64,000 nt of DNA, from NCBI RefSeq assembly GCF_040361435.1, contig NZ_APNL01000002.1:240841-304840 (forward strand), read 5' to 3'. Under the pieces are notes generated by a model, which searched no databases, was not told the DNA's origin, and was given only the letters and a program-made list of their open reading frames with translations. Both the position numbers and the translations under genes were made by a program. This document shows, piece after piece, positions 42,694 to 51,425 of this stretch; positions within the stretch are counted from its first letter, which is position 1; each line of letters starts with the position of its first letter. Source of the DNA: Salinisphaera sp002433465 (lineage in GTDB: Bacteria; Pseudomonadota; Gammaproteobacteria; Nevskiales; Salinisphaeraceae).

Positions 42694-43230
42694 CTAGCCG
42701 GCGAGCTGGCCCTGCACATAGGCGAACAGGCGCTGAAAGCTGGCGTTTTCGCCGGCGCTGAGAAAGCCCTGTTCGGTAATCAGCGCCTGGGCGTCGCGCC
42801 AGACCGCCGCCAGGTCCCGGTCGAGCGCGTCGGCCTTATCCTTGGACAGCGCGCCGCTACGGCGCGCGCTGGCCACTTGATGGCGCAGCGTATCCACGCG
42901 CTGCTTTACCGCCTCGCGGTTGGCACGATTGACGGCGTAGTGGCCCGGGTCGACATGCGCTTCCAGCCCGGTGCCCCGCACCAGACGGATAAGCGCGTTG
43001 GCCGCAGTGAATCGACCCTGTACCGGGTTGACCTGCAGGGCCGCGTTTTCGCTCAGATCGGTTTCCACCAGGCAGCCGCTGGTATGCGCGAACTGCTGCA
43101 AGGCGCTATCCAGCCGGCCGGCATCAATCGCGTAATCGCGCCCGCCGGGCGAACAGGCCGCAAACGCGGGCGCGGCGGCGCTCGCCGCAAACAGGGCGAG
43201 TATCCAGAGGCCGAGTGATTGACGTGTCAT
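42694..43230 (-). CDS. Exported protein with a lone STN domain
   Basis: 178 residues from MTRQSLG. A signal peptide ends at AAPAFA. Next comes a secretin/TonB short N-terminal (STN) domain: YAIDAGRLDSALQQFAHTSG, with QVNPVQGRFTAANALIRLVRGTGL and a short beta end. The last 75 residues are helical and charged. STN domains usually begin TonB-dependent receptors such as FecA, where they signal to an anti-sigma factor. Here no barrel follows and no fecIR genes are near, so its partner is unknown. An upstream extension of 37 residues was rejected. Confidence 0.75.
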   Translation of the reverse strand: MTRQSLGLWILALFAASAAAPAFAACSPGGRDYAIDAGRLDSALQQFAHTSGCLVETDLSENAALQVNPVQGRFTAANALIRLVRGTGLEAHVDPGHYAVNRANREAVKQRVDTLRHQVASARRSGALSKDKADALDRDLAAVWRDAQALITEQGFLSAGENASFQRLFAYVQGQLAG

Positions 43231-43436
43231 GGCGAATGGGTCAAGAACATGGTCGTCTTGTGACCGCGAATGGGGCGCGAAATTGCTGACGAGCCTATCT
43301 CCGGTCGCGGCCACACGGCGACCATGCAACTCAAGCCACAATTTACGGCTGCGTTGACCTTGCGGCGTAATACCTCGGCCGGCAACGGCCCAGCCAATCC
43401 GCTACGAGGGCAAGACCTGGCATATCGCGTCGTGCC

Positions 43437-43467
43437 GCCGGCTATGCCCGGTTAAGGCATAGCCGGC
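43437..43467. terminator. Perfect 12-bp hairpin after the chemoreceptor
   Basis: GCCGGCTATGCC/GGCATAGCCGGC with a seven-base loop, 35 bases after the chemoreceptor stop and before the STN gene. No T run follows in either direction, so it may be a weak terminator or a mobile palindrome. Confidence 0.55.
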
Positions 43468-43501
43468 GATCGGTCTCGGGCCGATTGTTTGCCTGGGCGC
43501 T

Positions 43502-45145
43502 CTAGCTGTACGCGGGGGCGCCCATGTCGACGGCCGGATACGCCTGCTGCGACGTCACCGGGTGCTCCGGCTGTGCGTCGACGCCACGCGCTGGCTGGCT
43601 GGCCAGCTGGAACTGCTGTACCAGCTTCACCAGTTCGACCGCCTGGCCGCGCAGGCTTTCGGCCGCCGCCGCGGATTCCTCCACGAGTGCGGCGTTCTGT
43701 TGGGTGGTTTCGTCGATCTGCGTAACGGCCTCGCTGGCCTGGCGTACGGCCTCGTTCTGTTCGCGGCTGGCGCTGCTCATTTCCTCGACGATGGTGCTGA
43801 CGTTGGTAATCGCCGACACGACCTGCTGCATGGTGGCGCCCGCACGATCGGCAAGCGTGGTGCCCTGGCCGATACGCTCCACGCTCGTCTCGATGAGCAC
43901 CTTGATTTCCTTGGCGGCGTCGGCGCTGCGCTGGGCAAGGTTGCGCACCTCGTTGGCCACCACGGCAAAGCCGCGGCCCTGCTCGCCGGCGCGCGCGGCT
44001 TCCACCGAGGCATTGAGGGCAAGGATATTGGTCTGGAACGCGATACCGTCGATCACGGCAACGATGTTGCTCACCTGAACGCTGCTGTCGTTGATCTCGC
44101 GCATGGTCGCCACGACCTGCGCGACCACTTCGCCGCCCTCTGCGGCCACTGAGTTCGCCTCGCCCGCCAGCCGGTTGGCGGTGGCCGCGTTTTCGGCGTT
44201 GTGACTGGCGCTGGCACCCATTTCCTCCATCGAGGCAGAGGTCTGTTCCAGAGCCGCGGCCTGTTCTTCGGTGCGCTGGCTCAAGTCGCTATTGCCCTGC
44301 GCGATCTGGCCGCTGGCGGTGGATACACTCTCGGCGTTGCGCCGCACTTCGGCCACCACGGTGGTCAGGCTTTCCACCATGGCCTGCTGGGCGGCCAGCA
44401 GCTGGCCGATCTCGTTGGTCGAATGTACGTCGATGCGCTGGGTCAGGTCGCCCGCGGCCACGGCCTTGGCCTGGTCGACTGCGCGCCCGAGCGGCCGGGT
44501 AATGCCGCGGGCGATCACGATGGCCACACCCAGGGATATCAGCACCGCGATCACGCCCAGGCCGATCGTTTTCATCATGGCGGCGTGGTATTCCGCCTGG
44601 CTACTTTCCATGCCACGTTCGGCGACAGTGAGCTGGAGCTCGATGAGCTCGTTGATCTTGTGGCTGATCGGATCGATCGTGGCATAAAGTTCGCCGTCGT
44701 GATTTTCCAGCTGGTTGCTAACGAATCCGGAATAGCCCTGCAGATCACGCAGCAGGCTGTCGACGGCAGCGTTGGCGGGGCCAAACAGTTTTTCCGCCTG
44801 CTCAACCAGCGCGGCTTCGGCAGAGGTGAGCTCGGTGGCCCGATACGCCTGCCATTCGCTGTCGATGGTCGTACGTGCGCTCTGGATCGCCTGGGCGGCC
44901 TCTTCGGCACTCAAGAGCCCGGCGTTCGCCTTGTTGAGCGCATCGATCACATTCACCGCGTAGGCGTCAGAGATGGTTTTCAGCCCCTTGAGCGGCACCA
45001 CGCGGTCGTTGTACAGCGAGCGCATCTCGGCGTTGACGTTGCTCAAGCTGTAGGAATTCAGCGCGCCGCTTATCACCAGGAAGAATACCGCTACCAGAAT
45101 GCTCAGGCCCAGTTGTTTGCTAATTGATAGATTTCTGATTTTCAA
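43502..45145 (-). CDS. Methyl-accepting chemotaxis protein
   Basis: 547 residues, started by TTG with GGAGA upstream. TM1 is LGLSILVAVFFLVISGALNSY. The periplasmic part of about 160 residues is a four-helix-bundle ligand domain (VVPLKGLKTISDAYAVNVID is typical of Tar-like sensors with this fold). TM2 is TIGLGVIAVLISLGVAIVIA, followed by a standard HAMP, and the conserved tip IDGIAFQTNILALNASVEAARA (split: IDGIAFQTNIL, ALNASVEAARA). It has no strong FliA promoter and no pentapeptide tether. The ligand is unknown. Confidence 0.92.
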   Translation of the reverse strand: MKIRNLSISKQLGLSILVAVFFLVISGALNSYSLSNVNAEMRSLYNDRVVPLKGLKTISDAYAVNVIDALNKANAGLLSAEEAAQAIQSARTTIDSEWQAYRATELTSAEAALVEQAEKLFGPANAAVDSLLRDLQGYSGFVSNQLENHDGELYATIDPISHKINELIELQLTVAERGMESSQAEYHAAMMKTIGLGVIAVLISLGVAIVIARGITRPLGRAVDQAKAVAAGDLTQRIDVHSTNEIGQLLAAQQAMVESLTTVVAEVRRNAESVSTASGQIAQGNSDLSQRTEEQAAALEQTSASMEEMGASASHNAENAATANRLAGEANSVAAEGGEVVAQVVATMREINDSSVQVSNIVAVIDGIAFQTNILALNASVEAARAGEQGRGFAVVANEVRNLAQRSADAAKEIKVLIETSVERIGQGTTLADRAGATMQQVVSAITNVSTIVEEMSSASREQNEAVRQASEAVTQIDETTQQNAALVEESAAAAESLRGQAVELVKLVQQFQLASQPARGVDAQPEHPVTSQQAYPAVDMGAPAYS

Positions 45146-45456
45146 AGATGTTCTCCGATATTTGGAGCCGGAAATAGGGGCCGGTTAAGTGATGAAGCGG
45201 GCAAAATGGGTCGGGCGCGCAAACGGTGGCCACCCGAGGGCAGCGGTTAAAAGCGCGGCTGGGCGTCATAGCGCTACCGGGCCGGGCCAACGCCGCAGCC
45301 GTATGCGGTGATGCAACACGTGCGTTGCGATTCGTATGGCGCGCTGTCCTTGAATGTCGTGGATGCCCGGCAGAGCCGACAGCAAAAGCGGCGCTTGGCA
45401 TGACCGGCGTTTGGTTTGCGAGAGGCTGACTTGCCTTAATTTCTCGGCGATTCGTG

Positions 45457-45494
45457 CGATAACTTTAGAGAGATGAAACGAAATTTCGTTATCG
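45457..45494. promoter_or_regulatory. Palindromic element, possible operator
   Basis: Perfect palindrome AACGAAATTTCGTT overlapping the right arm of a CGATAAC/GTTATCG pair. AT-rich against a GC-rich background. No regulator was identified. Confidence 0.45.
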
Positions 45495-45629
45495 TTGGAT
45501 GGTGCGCTTACGCGACAGCATGGCGGCGAAGCCGAGGCCCGGCGACGACGATGCCGGCGGCCGTGCTGGTGCGGTTCAATGCCGGGGCGTGGATCGTTTG
45601 ATCGGTCGCGCAGTGGGGAGCGCGGGACT

Positions 45630-45656
45630 TTATCATCGAGCAATGATAAGTATGAT
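45630..45656 (+). promoter_or_regulatory. Operator-like dyad and -10 box of the phosphatase gene
   Basis: TTATCAT-N6-ATGATAA followed by TATGAT at 45651-45656, 43 bases before the ATG. A dimeric repressor here would block the -10/-35 region. BigR/ArsR-type regulators use similar AT-rich dyads next to related genes, but no such regulator gene is in view. Confidence 0.45.
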
Positions 45657-45698
45657 GGCGTTCTAACCGATTGCAGTCTTACTGGCAGGAGCAACCCT

Positions 45699-46145
45699 AT
45701 GTCCGACTACACCCAAGGCCTTGTGAATGCATGCCGGTTCGAGCGCGGGATCACCACCGCCGGCCAGCCCACGGCCGCACAGCTCGAAGCGGCCCAGGCC
45801 CAGGGGGTGAAGACGGTCATCAACCTGCGCCCCGACGGCGAGATGACCGACTTCGACGAGGCCGCACTCGTTCGCAAAACCGGCATGAACTATGTGCATA
45901 TCCCGGTAGCCGGTGCGGACGACATCAACGACAAGAACGCGCGCCTGCTCGACGAAGCCCTGGTGCCCGGTGCCCTGCCGGCGCTGGTGCATTGCGGCAG
46001 CGCCAATCGAGTGGGTGCTCTGATTGCCTACCGGGCCCGCTTCATCCAGCACAAGAGCGATCACGAATCCATGGGCCTGGGCATCGCTGCCGGCCTCGAC
46101 CCGGATGGGTCCCTGCTGGACGCGGTGGCGCGCAAGATCGGCTGA
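45699..46145 (+). CDS. DSP/PTP-like phosphatase domain protein (TIGR01244 type)
   Basis: 148 residues. The P-loop HCGSANRVG with Cys99 and Arg104 is the Cys-x5-Arg active site of the dual-specificity phosphatase fold. A general-acid Asp candidate is in INLRPDGEM or the AGADD loop. The domain is the one found at the N-terminus of Blh-type proteins tied to sulfide metabolism. Some members are thought to act in sulfur transfer rather than dephosphorylation. The start follows CAGGAG. It is convergent with a 2-hydroxyacid dehydrogenase. Confidence 0.82.
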   Translation: MSDYTQGLVNACRFERGITTAGQPTAAQLEAAQAQGVKTVINLRPDGEMTDFDEAALVRKTGMNYVHIPVAGADDINDKNARLLDEALVPGALPALVHCGSANRVGALIAYRARFIQHKSDHESMGLGIAAGLDPDGSLLDAVARKIG

Positions 46146-46157
46146 TCGGTGACGACC

Positions 46158-46173
46158 GCGGGCATGTGCCCGC
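46158..46173. terminator. Short hairpin between convergent genes
   Basis: GCGGGCA/TGCCCGC with a tight loop, 13 bases after the phosphatase stop. No T run. Confidence 0.35.
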
Positions 46174-46189
46174 AGGTGAAGCGCCCGGG

Positions 46190-47131
46190 TCAGGCCACCG
46201 GGGTCAGCAAGGCGCGCCCGTCGAAGTGCGCCCGCAGGTTATCCACCACGAGCTGGCCCATGGCGGTGCGCGTTTCCATGGTAGCGCTGGCGTAATGCGG
46301 CGCCAGCACGACGTTATCCAGGGCGTGCAGGGCGTCGGGCACCTGCGGCTCGTTGGCCAGCACGTCCAGGCCGGCGCCGCGGATATCGCCCTGCGTCAGG
46401 GCGGTGATCAGCGCCGGCTCATCTACGGTCGAGCCGCGGCCCACGTTGATTAGAATGCCTTCCGGCCCGAGCGCTTCCAGCACGACGGCGTCCACCATGC
46501 GGTCGGTCGCAGGCCCGCCCGGCACGACCACCACCAGAAAGTCGCTGTCCGCGGCGAGTGCGACGAGCCTGTCGTAGTAGCGATAGGCGACGTCTGCGTT
46601 GCGACGGCGCTGGTGATAGCCGATGGTCATATCGAAAGCGGCCGCACGCTGCGCGATCGCCTGCCCGATACGTCCGAGGCCGAGAATGCCCAGCCGCTTG
46701 CCGCTGACACGATGCGCCAGCGACAGGCCATCCAGCCAGCGCCCGGCGCGGACATTGCGATCGGCCCGCAGCAGCTGGCGGGACGTGGCCAGCATGAGCA
46801 AGAGCGCGAAGTCGGCCACGTCGTCGGTGAGCACATCGGGCGTATGCGTTACGCGAATCCCGCGTTGGCGGGCATAGTCGAGGTTGAGCGCGTCGGTACC
46901 GATGCCCGAAGACGCCATGATTTCGAGCGCGGGCAGCCGCTCCAGCCGGTCGATCGGCGGTGCCTGAACGGCGTTGGTGGCCATGCCGCGAATAAGCGGG
47001 CCGACCGCGTCGATCATTCTATCGGCCTCGTTTGCGCTGTCGGGCAGGCGATATACGGTGAACGAGGCCTCGAGCTGGTCGAGTACGTTCGGCGGCATGC
47101 GACCGGCAACGAGTACCGCCGGGCGGCTCAT
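46190..47131 (-). CDS. D-isomer-specific 2-hydroxyacid dehydrogenase
   Basis: 313 residues from MSRPAVLVAGR. The NAD-binding motif is LGILGLGRIGQAIAQRA. Substrate-binding SSGIGTD and the catalytic triad regions (Arg in NVGRGSTVDE, Glu in GLDVLANEPQ, His in VLAPHYASAT) are visible. It reduces 2-keto acids such as glyoxylate or hydroxypyruvate, or the reverse. The catalytic His is followed by YASAT as in glyoxylate/hydroxypyruvate-type members. A longer start of 22 residues was rejected. It is convergent with the phosphatase. Confidence 0.88.
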   Translation of the reverse strand: MSRPAVLVAGRMPPNVLDQLEASFTVYRLPDSANEADRMIDAVGPLIRGMATNAVQAPPIDRLERLPALEIMASSGIGTDALNLDYARQRGIRVTHTPDVLTDDVADFALLLMLATSRQLLRADRNVRAGRWLDGLSLAHRVSGKRLGILGLGRIGQAIAQRAAAFDMTIGYHQRRRNADVAYRYYDRLVALAADSDFLVVVVPGGPATDRMVDAVVLEALGPEGILINVGRGSTVDEPALITALTQGDIRGAGLDVLANEPQVPDALHALDNVVLAPHYASATMETRTAMGQLVVDNLRAHFDGRALLTPVA

Positions 47132-47256
47132 CGCACGGCCTCGGTCAGCGCGCTCAGCTGTGACATGGCTACGGCTTGTGCTCAGGAATACCGCCATGCT
47201 GACGCGTTATCGCTCGTTTGGCGAGCGAATGGTGGCCGTGGTCGCCCAGCGCTCGT

Positions 47257-47643
47257 TCAGTCGCTGAGCAGGTCCGCCAGTTCGCCGGGCAGGTCGAGCT
47301 CGGTGTTTTTCGCTTCGCCTTCGCTCAGCGCGTGGTTGAGCGTACGGGCCACGCTGCGGGCCAGCATTTTGGCGTCGGCCTCTTCCAGTTCGGTACGAAA
47401 CATCAGCTTGTAGTAGAACTCTTCCAGGCTGACGGGAACGTCGGTCGTCTCGGCGCGATTGCCGCCGGCGATGACCGCGTCCGCGATTTCGTCCGGTAGT
47501 TGCGCTGCCATGTCCTGGGTCTGACCCTTGGGCAGATGTTCGCATAGCGCATCGAGGGCGATCAGCGTGCTCTGGTGGGCCACATCCGGATCGAGCTGCG
47601 GACAGCCCTCGTAGACACGGGCGATGAAACGATCGGTTTGCAT
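47257..47643 (-). CDS. DUF2267 domain-containing protein
   Basis: 128 residues from MQTDRFIARV, with AGGA before the ATG. The helical pattern VYEGCPQLDPDVAHQSTLIALDALCEHLP (here in parts: VYEGCPQLD, STLIALDALCEHLP) and GQTQDMAAQLPDEIADAV is typical of DUF2267. The function is unknown. Genes of this family often sit near CBS-domain and stress proteins, and a CBS gene lies about 0.5 kb upstream on the same strand here. Confidence 0.8.
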   Translation of the reverse strand: MQTDRFIARVYEGCPQLDPDVAHQSTLIALDALCEHLPKGQTQDMAAQLPDEIADAVIAGGNRAETTDVPVSLEEFYYKLMFRTELEEADAKMLARSVARTLNHALSEGEAKNTELDLPGELADLLSD

Positions 47644-48182
47644 GGGGATATCCTGATGCGTGTCGCCTGGCTGCGGCACTTTTCAAATATGCGGTCAGCT
47701 TGGACCCGCCCGCTGCCCACTGAAATACCGATAAACCCGTAGGTACAGGCTGCCGCGACCCGCCTGCTGGCAGCCGGTTATTAACCCGGCCCAAAAACAG
47801 GCCATTCAATAGCTGATTGTTCACGTTGATAACGCGCGCATGCGAGAGCATTGCTGCCACGGCCAACGGTCGTGAAGCCTTGGGAAGAAAAGACGCATGT
47901 GTGCCGCCGTTTCTTCCAACGGCATTGAAAACGGCCGATTTCGTCAGCTGTTTTGGTGCCGGATTAATAGGACGCGCCAGATAACGTCAGCGGCTGCGGC
48001 CAGCCGTACTGCGATTCGCCCGACGCGATTCGGCCGTTGGCCCGCCACCGGGTAGGCGCCAACAAACGCGTTCGCACCCCGGGACGAGCACGCGCATGCG
48101 TGTGGCTATACACCTTGTGCCGCCATTTAATTCGACCGCGCTGCCAGGCACGGCATGGCGAGCAAGCGAGCGCCGGGCGTAG
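47644..48182. other. Gene-free stretch
   Basis: About 540 bases. Short open frames are present but have the wrong codon pattern and no ribosome site. No strong hairpin, promoter or repeat was found; the middle (47760-47960) is AT-richer than the flanks. Confidence 0.5.
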
Positions 48183-48632
48183 CTAGGCTGGCGTAGGGGC
48201 GTTGCTTTCGAGCAGTTCGAGGGCCATGCGCACATAGTCCATATGCGACACGATACCGACCAGCGTGGCGTTATCGACTACGGGCAACGTGCCCTGGCGA
48301 CCGCCGAGCAACAGCTGTCCGGCCTCGATCAGCGAGGTTTCGCTGCTCACGGTGTCAAAATTGTGATCAAGCACCTCGACCAGCGGAATCTGCGCCATGC
48401 GCGGGCCAAGCTGATCGGAGCCGTGGGTTTCGGCGATCTTGAGCGCTTCGCGCAGTACGATCTTCTGGGTCACCAGCCCGACCAGCTGCTCGCTTTCGTC
48501 GAGTATCGGTACGTGGCGGATCTGATGTACGCCCATCAGTTCGCGGGCGTCGTAGAGCGTCTGGTCGTGTTTGAGCGTGAAAACGTCGCGGGTCATGATG
48601 TCGGCTACGCGGGCACGGATGGCGGTGCTCAT
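48183..48632 (-). CDS. CBS domain-pair protein
   Basis: 149 residues made of two CBS domains. The first spans about 5-65 (VADIMTRDVFTLKHDQTLYDA, HVPILDE, LVGLVTQ) and the second about 85-140 (TVSSETSLIEAGQLLL, TLPVVDNATLVGIVSHMDYV). CBS pairs bind adenosine nucleotides and act as energy or ionic-strength sensors. No catalytic domain is attached. It lies alone, on the same strand as the DUF2267 gene but separated by about 540 bases. Confidence 0.88.
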   Translation of the reverse strand: MSTAIRARVADIMTRDVFTLKHDQTLYDARELMGVHQIRHVPILDESEQLVGLVTQKIVLREALKIAETHGSDQLGPRMAQIPLVEVLDHNFDTVSSETSLIEAGQLLLGGRQGTLPVVDNATLVGIVSHMDYVRMALELLESNAPTPA

Positions 48633-48968
48633 GAGTGTTGTCTACTCCAATGGCGCATAGGCGCGGGCGATCTCGAAGCGCGCTTGTCCGCATGGGCACG
48701 CGGGCTGCCGCAGCGGTGGTGGTACACGCGGTTTGTCGGTTTATAGCAGGCATGGACGTGGCCGGCTTATCAGGGGGCTATCGGCCGAAATATCGCGGAC
48801 GTGAATCGAGCAGCCGCCAACCCGGGTCGTCGTGGCCGTCGCGCCCCTTTCTCATAGTCTGCCAGCGTGCCTGTCACGGCAGGCGGTCGCCGCGCCGGGC
48901 AACGGTCTTCGCCTGTCTTTTGCCGTAAGATGGCCTGCCTGTTCCATCCATTAAAGCAGGATCAAACC
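48633..48968. other. CBS-ppiC divergent intergenic region
   Basis: About 340 bases with no gene seen. A TAAGAT at 48926-48931 could be the -10 of ppiC, without a good -35. A GCCTG/CAGGC inverted repeat lies near 48869-48884. Confidence 0.35.
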
Positions 48969-49247
48969 ATGGCCAAAGCCAGTGCCCGTCATATTCTTGT
49001 CGACAGCGAAGACAAGTGCCTCGAACTCAAGAAAGACATCGAAAACGGCAGCGACTTCGCCGAAATCGCCCGCGAGCATTCGTCCTGCCCCTCGGGTCGC
49101 AAGGGCGGCGAGCTGGGCACCTTCGGGCGTGGCCAGATGGTGCCGGAGTTCGACGAAGTGGTATTCAGCGCGCCGCTCAACGAAGTGCAAGGGCCGGTGA
49201 AGACCCAGTTCGGCTATCACCTGCTCGAAGTCACCGAGCGCGGCTGA
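48969..49247 (+). CDS. ppiC: Parvulin-type peptidyl-prolyl isomerase
   Basis: 92 residues, the size of cytoplasmic PpiC (Par10). The sequence SARHILVDSEDKCLELKKDI, then HSSCPSGRKGGELGTFGRGQ and MVPEFDEVVFSAP, FGYHLLEV covers the single parvulin domain. The catalytic His-Cys-His set is kept (ARHILV, SSCPS, FGYHLL). No signal peptide. It is convergent with yigZ. Confidence 0.93.
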   Translation: MAKASARHILVDSEDKCLELKKDIENGSDFAEIAREHSSCPSGRKGGELGTFGRGQMVPEFDEVVFSAPLNEVQGPVKTQFGYHLLEVTERG

Positions 49248-49289
49248 ACGTCGCAGGCGATCAGCCAGACTGAAACGCAACCCCAACGC

Positions 49290-49329
49290 CCGGTTTCGAC
49301 CGCACGCACGCGGCGTGAGGTCGAACCGG
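49290..49329. terminator. Hairpin between ppiC and yigZ
   Basis: CCGGTTTCGACC against GGTCGAACCGG, 11 bp with one bulged T and a 17-base loop, 43 bases after ppiC. Confidence 0.5.
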
Positions 49330-49340
49330 ACGGGTTGCCG

Positions 49341-49369
49341 GTCGCGAGCGCTACGCGGGCGCTCGCGAC
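49341..49369. terminator. Perfect hairpin at the yigZ 3' end
   Basis: GTCGCGAGCGC/GCGCTCGCGAC, 11 bp perfect stem with a seven-base loop. It contains the yigZ stop codon. No T run. Confidence 0.5.
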
Positions 49370-49974
49370 CAGGATAAACGCCCGTTAAGCCGTGCATCGA
49401 GTTCGGTTAATGGCGAACGGGCGTCCAACGGCCAGGCCACGGCCAGCCTTACGCCTTCGGCGTGATAGGCCGCATCGACGACGTCGCCCTCGTGTTCGGC
49501 CAGCCATGCCCGTACTGGCTGCTCGTCGGCGAACGCCAGTTCGAGGGCCAGGCGGCAGCGAGGCACGTATTCCCGTGTCGGCAGATCGGCCAGCAACGCG
49601 CTTACCGTTTGTGAATAGGCCCGGGCGAGGCCACCGGTGCCCAATTTGATGCCGCCGAAATAGCGAATGACCACGCAGGCGATCCGGCCCAGGCCACTGC
49701 CTTCGAGCACCTGATACATCGGTCGGCCGGCCGTGCCGCCCGGTTCGCCATCGTCGGCAAAGCCGATGGCGTGATCTTCGCCCGGCGGGCCTGCGATATA
49801 GGCCGAGCAATGATGCGAAGCGTCGGGGTAGTGCTCGCGTGCGCGCGAGATCAGTCGCGGCACGTCGTCGGGCTCGGCAACCGCCGCACACCAGCCGATG
49901 AACTGGCTTTTGCGTATTTCGAGCGTGACGCTGTAGGGGTCGTCGAGCGGTGCGCTCGGCATGCGAAAGCGCAT
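49351..49974 (-). CDS. yigZ: YigZ/IMPACT family protein
   Basis: 207 residues from MRFRMPSAP, chosen because GAGGA lies six bases upstream of this ATG; an ATG two codons earlier overlaps that site. The UPF0029 domain is clear: KSQFIGWCA, HYPDASHHCSAYI, FADDGEPGGTAGRP and VVIRYFGGIKLGTGGLARAY. A short C-terminal ferredoxin-like domain follows. The mammalian relative IMPACT inhibits Gcn2; the bacterial role is not settled. Confidence 0.92.
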   Translation of the reverse strand: MRFRMPSAPLDDPYSVTLEIRKSQFIGWCAAVAEPDDVPRLISRAREHYPDASHHCSAYIAGPPGEDHAIGFADDGEPGGTAGRPMYQVLEGSGLGRIACVVIRYFGGIKLGTGGLARAYSQTVSALLADLPTREYVPRCRLALELAFADEQPVRAWLAEHEGDVVDAAYHAEGVRLAVAWPLDARSPLTELDARLNGRLSWSRAPA

Positions 49975-50097
49975 GAACATTCCTCGTCAGGCGTGGCTTG
50001 GCGGCCACGGTGGTGACTCATACGCGTATTGCACCACAGCGAGGTGTGCGACACAGGCCTGCGGTTATTTGCCAGGCCGCCGGGTCGGGCTCGGCGT

Positions 50098-50442
50098 TCA
50101 GGGCGACGAGCGCGGCGGGTTGCGAACGGCAATCGATTCGTCGTCTTCGCGTACTTCCGTGGCCACGGCATGGGCATCCGCACCTTCCTGGCGACGCTGC
50201 CGGGCGTATTCGATCTCGCTGTCGATGGGGTCGCGCTTGAGCGCGACGCCGAGCTCGCGAACGAACGTGTTGTCCGCATCCAGGTCAATGACCTGGGATA
50301 CGATCTGGGCGATGTAGTGGGGGTGCCAGTCGGCCTCGCACAGTGTTTCGGTGACCGCGCGGGCGGTGTCGTTATCGACCGGCGAATTCAGCGCGCTTTT
50401 CACGCGGGCGAAACAGGCGTCGGTATCGGAGTTGTTGGCCAT
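50098..50442 (-). CDS. Conserved-looking small protein of unknown function
   Basis: 114 residues. AAGGAGG seven bases before the ATG strongly supports translation. The sequence is acidic (DTDACFARVKSALNSPVDND, DADNTF, REDDESI) and probably helical, with no signal peptide or membrane segment. No family was recognised. It is divergent from a SHOCT-domain gene. Confidence 0.65.
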   Translation of the reverse strand: MANNSDTDACFARVKSALNSPVDNDTARAVTETLCEADWHPHYIAQIVSQVIDLDADNTFVRELGVALKRDPIDSEIEYARQRRQEGADAHAVATEVREDDESIAVRNPPRSSP

Positions 50443-50604
50443 GCGCGGCCTCCTTGATTAGTGTTCCATATTAGTTGCGCGCAATATTATGTCGCATTTC
50501 CTATTCCGGCAGCGTCCGAACGAACGCAGCGGCGCCGCCGTTGGCTTGTTGGGTACGCACAGACCCTAGAATGCGTGGCATGTTTCATCGGTTTTCGAAA
50601 AGTC

Positions 50605-51351
50605 ATGATCGATCCTGTCCCTGATCGGACGCTGGCGGACTGCGCCGAGCGCTTCGGTTTCAGCCGCTCGGCCATGCAGCAACTCTGGGCCGCCGTGGTC
50701 GAGGGCGGCGGCGATATGGCGATGTTCGACCATCCCGAGTTCGCCGGGCCGGGGCAGTGGATGCGCGGCGGCCTGATCCTGATCACCGAGCCGGGCAACC
50801 AGGTACTCAAAAACCGTATCGATGCGGCATGCAACACGTTGTCGCGGGTAATGCGGGAGCGCCGGGACGTGAATGCGTCGGATCATCGAAGAATCCATTC
50901 CGGTGCCCGCGGCTGGGATACCGTGCGCGTCGAACGCGAGGTCTGGTGGCCCCACCATCTCGGCGAGCCGGACGCGACGGGCGAACAGAACGCGATGGCC
51001 TACGCTTATTTCGCGGCAGTCCGCCGGCTAGCGGTTCGCCGCGCCGAGCGGGTTTCGCTCTACGATACGGGCGACCATCACATTACGGGCCTGGCGCAGT
51101 CGCAGCAGCAACAGGCCGGGGAGATGGTTTTTACCAGCCAGCTCGGCGAAGTCGCACTCGCGGACATGGTCGCGGTGGCGACGCCTGCCGCCTCGGGTCC
51201 GGAGCCAGCGACTGAACCGACGCCCGGCGCCGGCTCATCGAGCGCCGAAATCCTCGACGCGCTGGAGCGGCTGGGCCAGCTCCAGCGCCAGGGTGTGCTC
51301 ACCGAGGCCGAATTTGCGGCCAAGAAACAGGAACTCCTGGCGCGGCTGTAG
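50605..51351 (+). CDS. SHOCT domain-containing protein
   Basis: 248 residues from MIDPVPDRT. The N-terminal part (FGFSRSAMQQLWAAVVEGGG, then MAMFDHPEFAGPGQWMRGG, MILITEPGN-like LILITEPGNQVL) matches no named enzyme, but resembles proteins that pair such a domain with a SHOCT tail. The SHOCT motif is at the end: LERLGQLQRQGVLTEAEFAA then KKQELLARL, a short helical oligomerisation unit. An Ala/Pro/Gly-rich linker separates the two. The function is unknown. Confidence 0.75.
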   Translation: MIDPVPDRTLADCAERFGFSRSAMQQLWAAVVEGGGDMAMFDHPEFAGPGQWMRGGLILITEPGNQVLKNRIDAACNTLSRVMRERRDVNASDHRRIHSGARGWDTVRVEREVWWPHHLGEPDATGEQNAMAYAYFAAVRRLAVRRAERVSLYDTGDHHITGLAQSQQQQAGEMVFTSQLGEVALADMVAVATPAASGPEPATEPTPGAGSSSAEILDALERLGQLQRQGVLTEAEFAAKKQELLARL

Positions 51352-51425
51352 ATCGTATCGACAGCGGCATGACAGCCTGCATACGGCCCGCGCACGCCAC
51401 ACCTGCGGCCAGGATGAACGAGACT

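Larger units (their letters stand above)
45146..45698. other. Gene-free control region between chemoreceptor and phosphatase
   Basis: About 550 bases with no supported gene. It contains a 14-bp perfect palindrome AACGAAATTTCGTT (45477-45490) nested in CGATAAC/GTTATCG arms (45457-45494), and a TTATCAT-N6-ATGATAA dyad at 45630-45649 with a TATGAT box (45651-45656) right after it. These look like operators. Confidence 0.55.
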
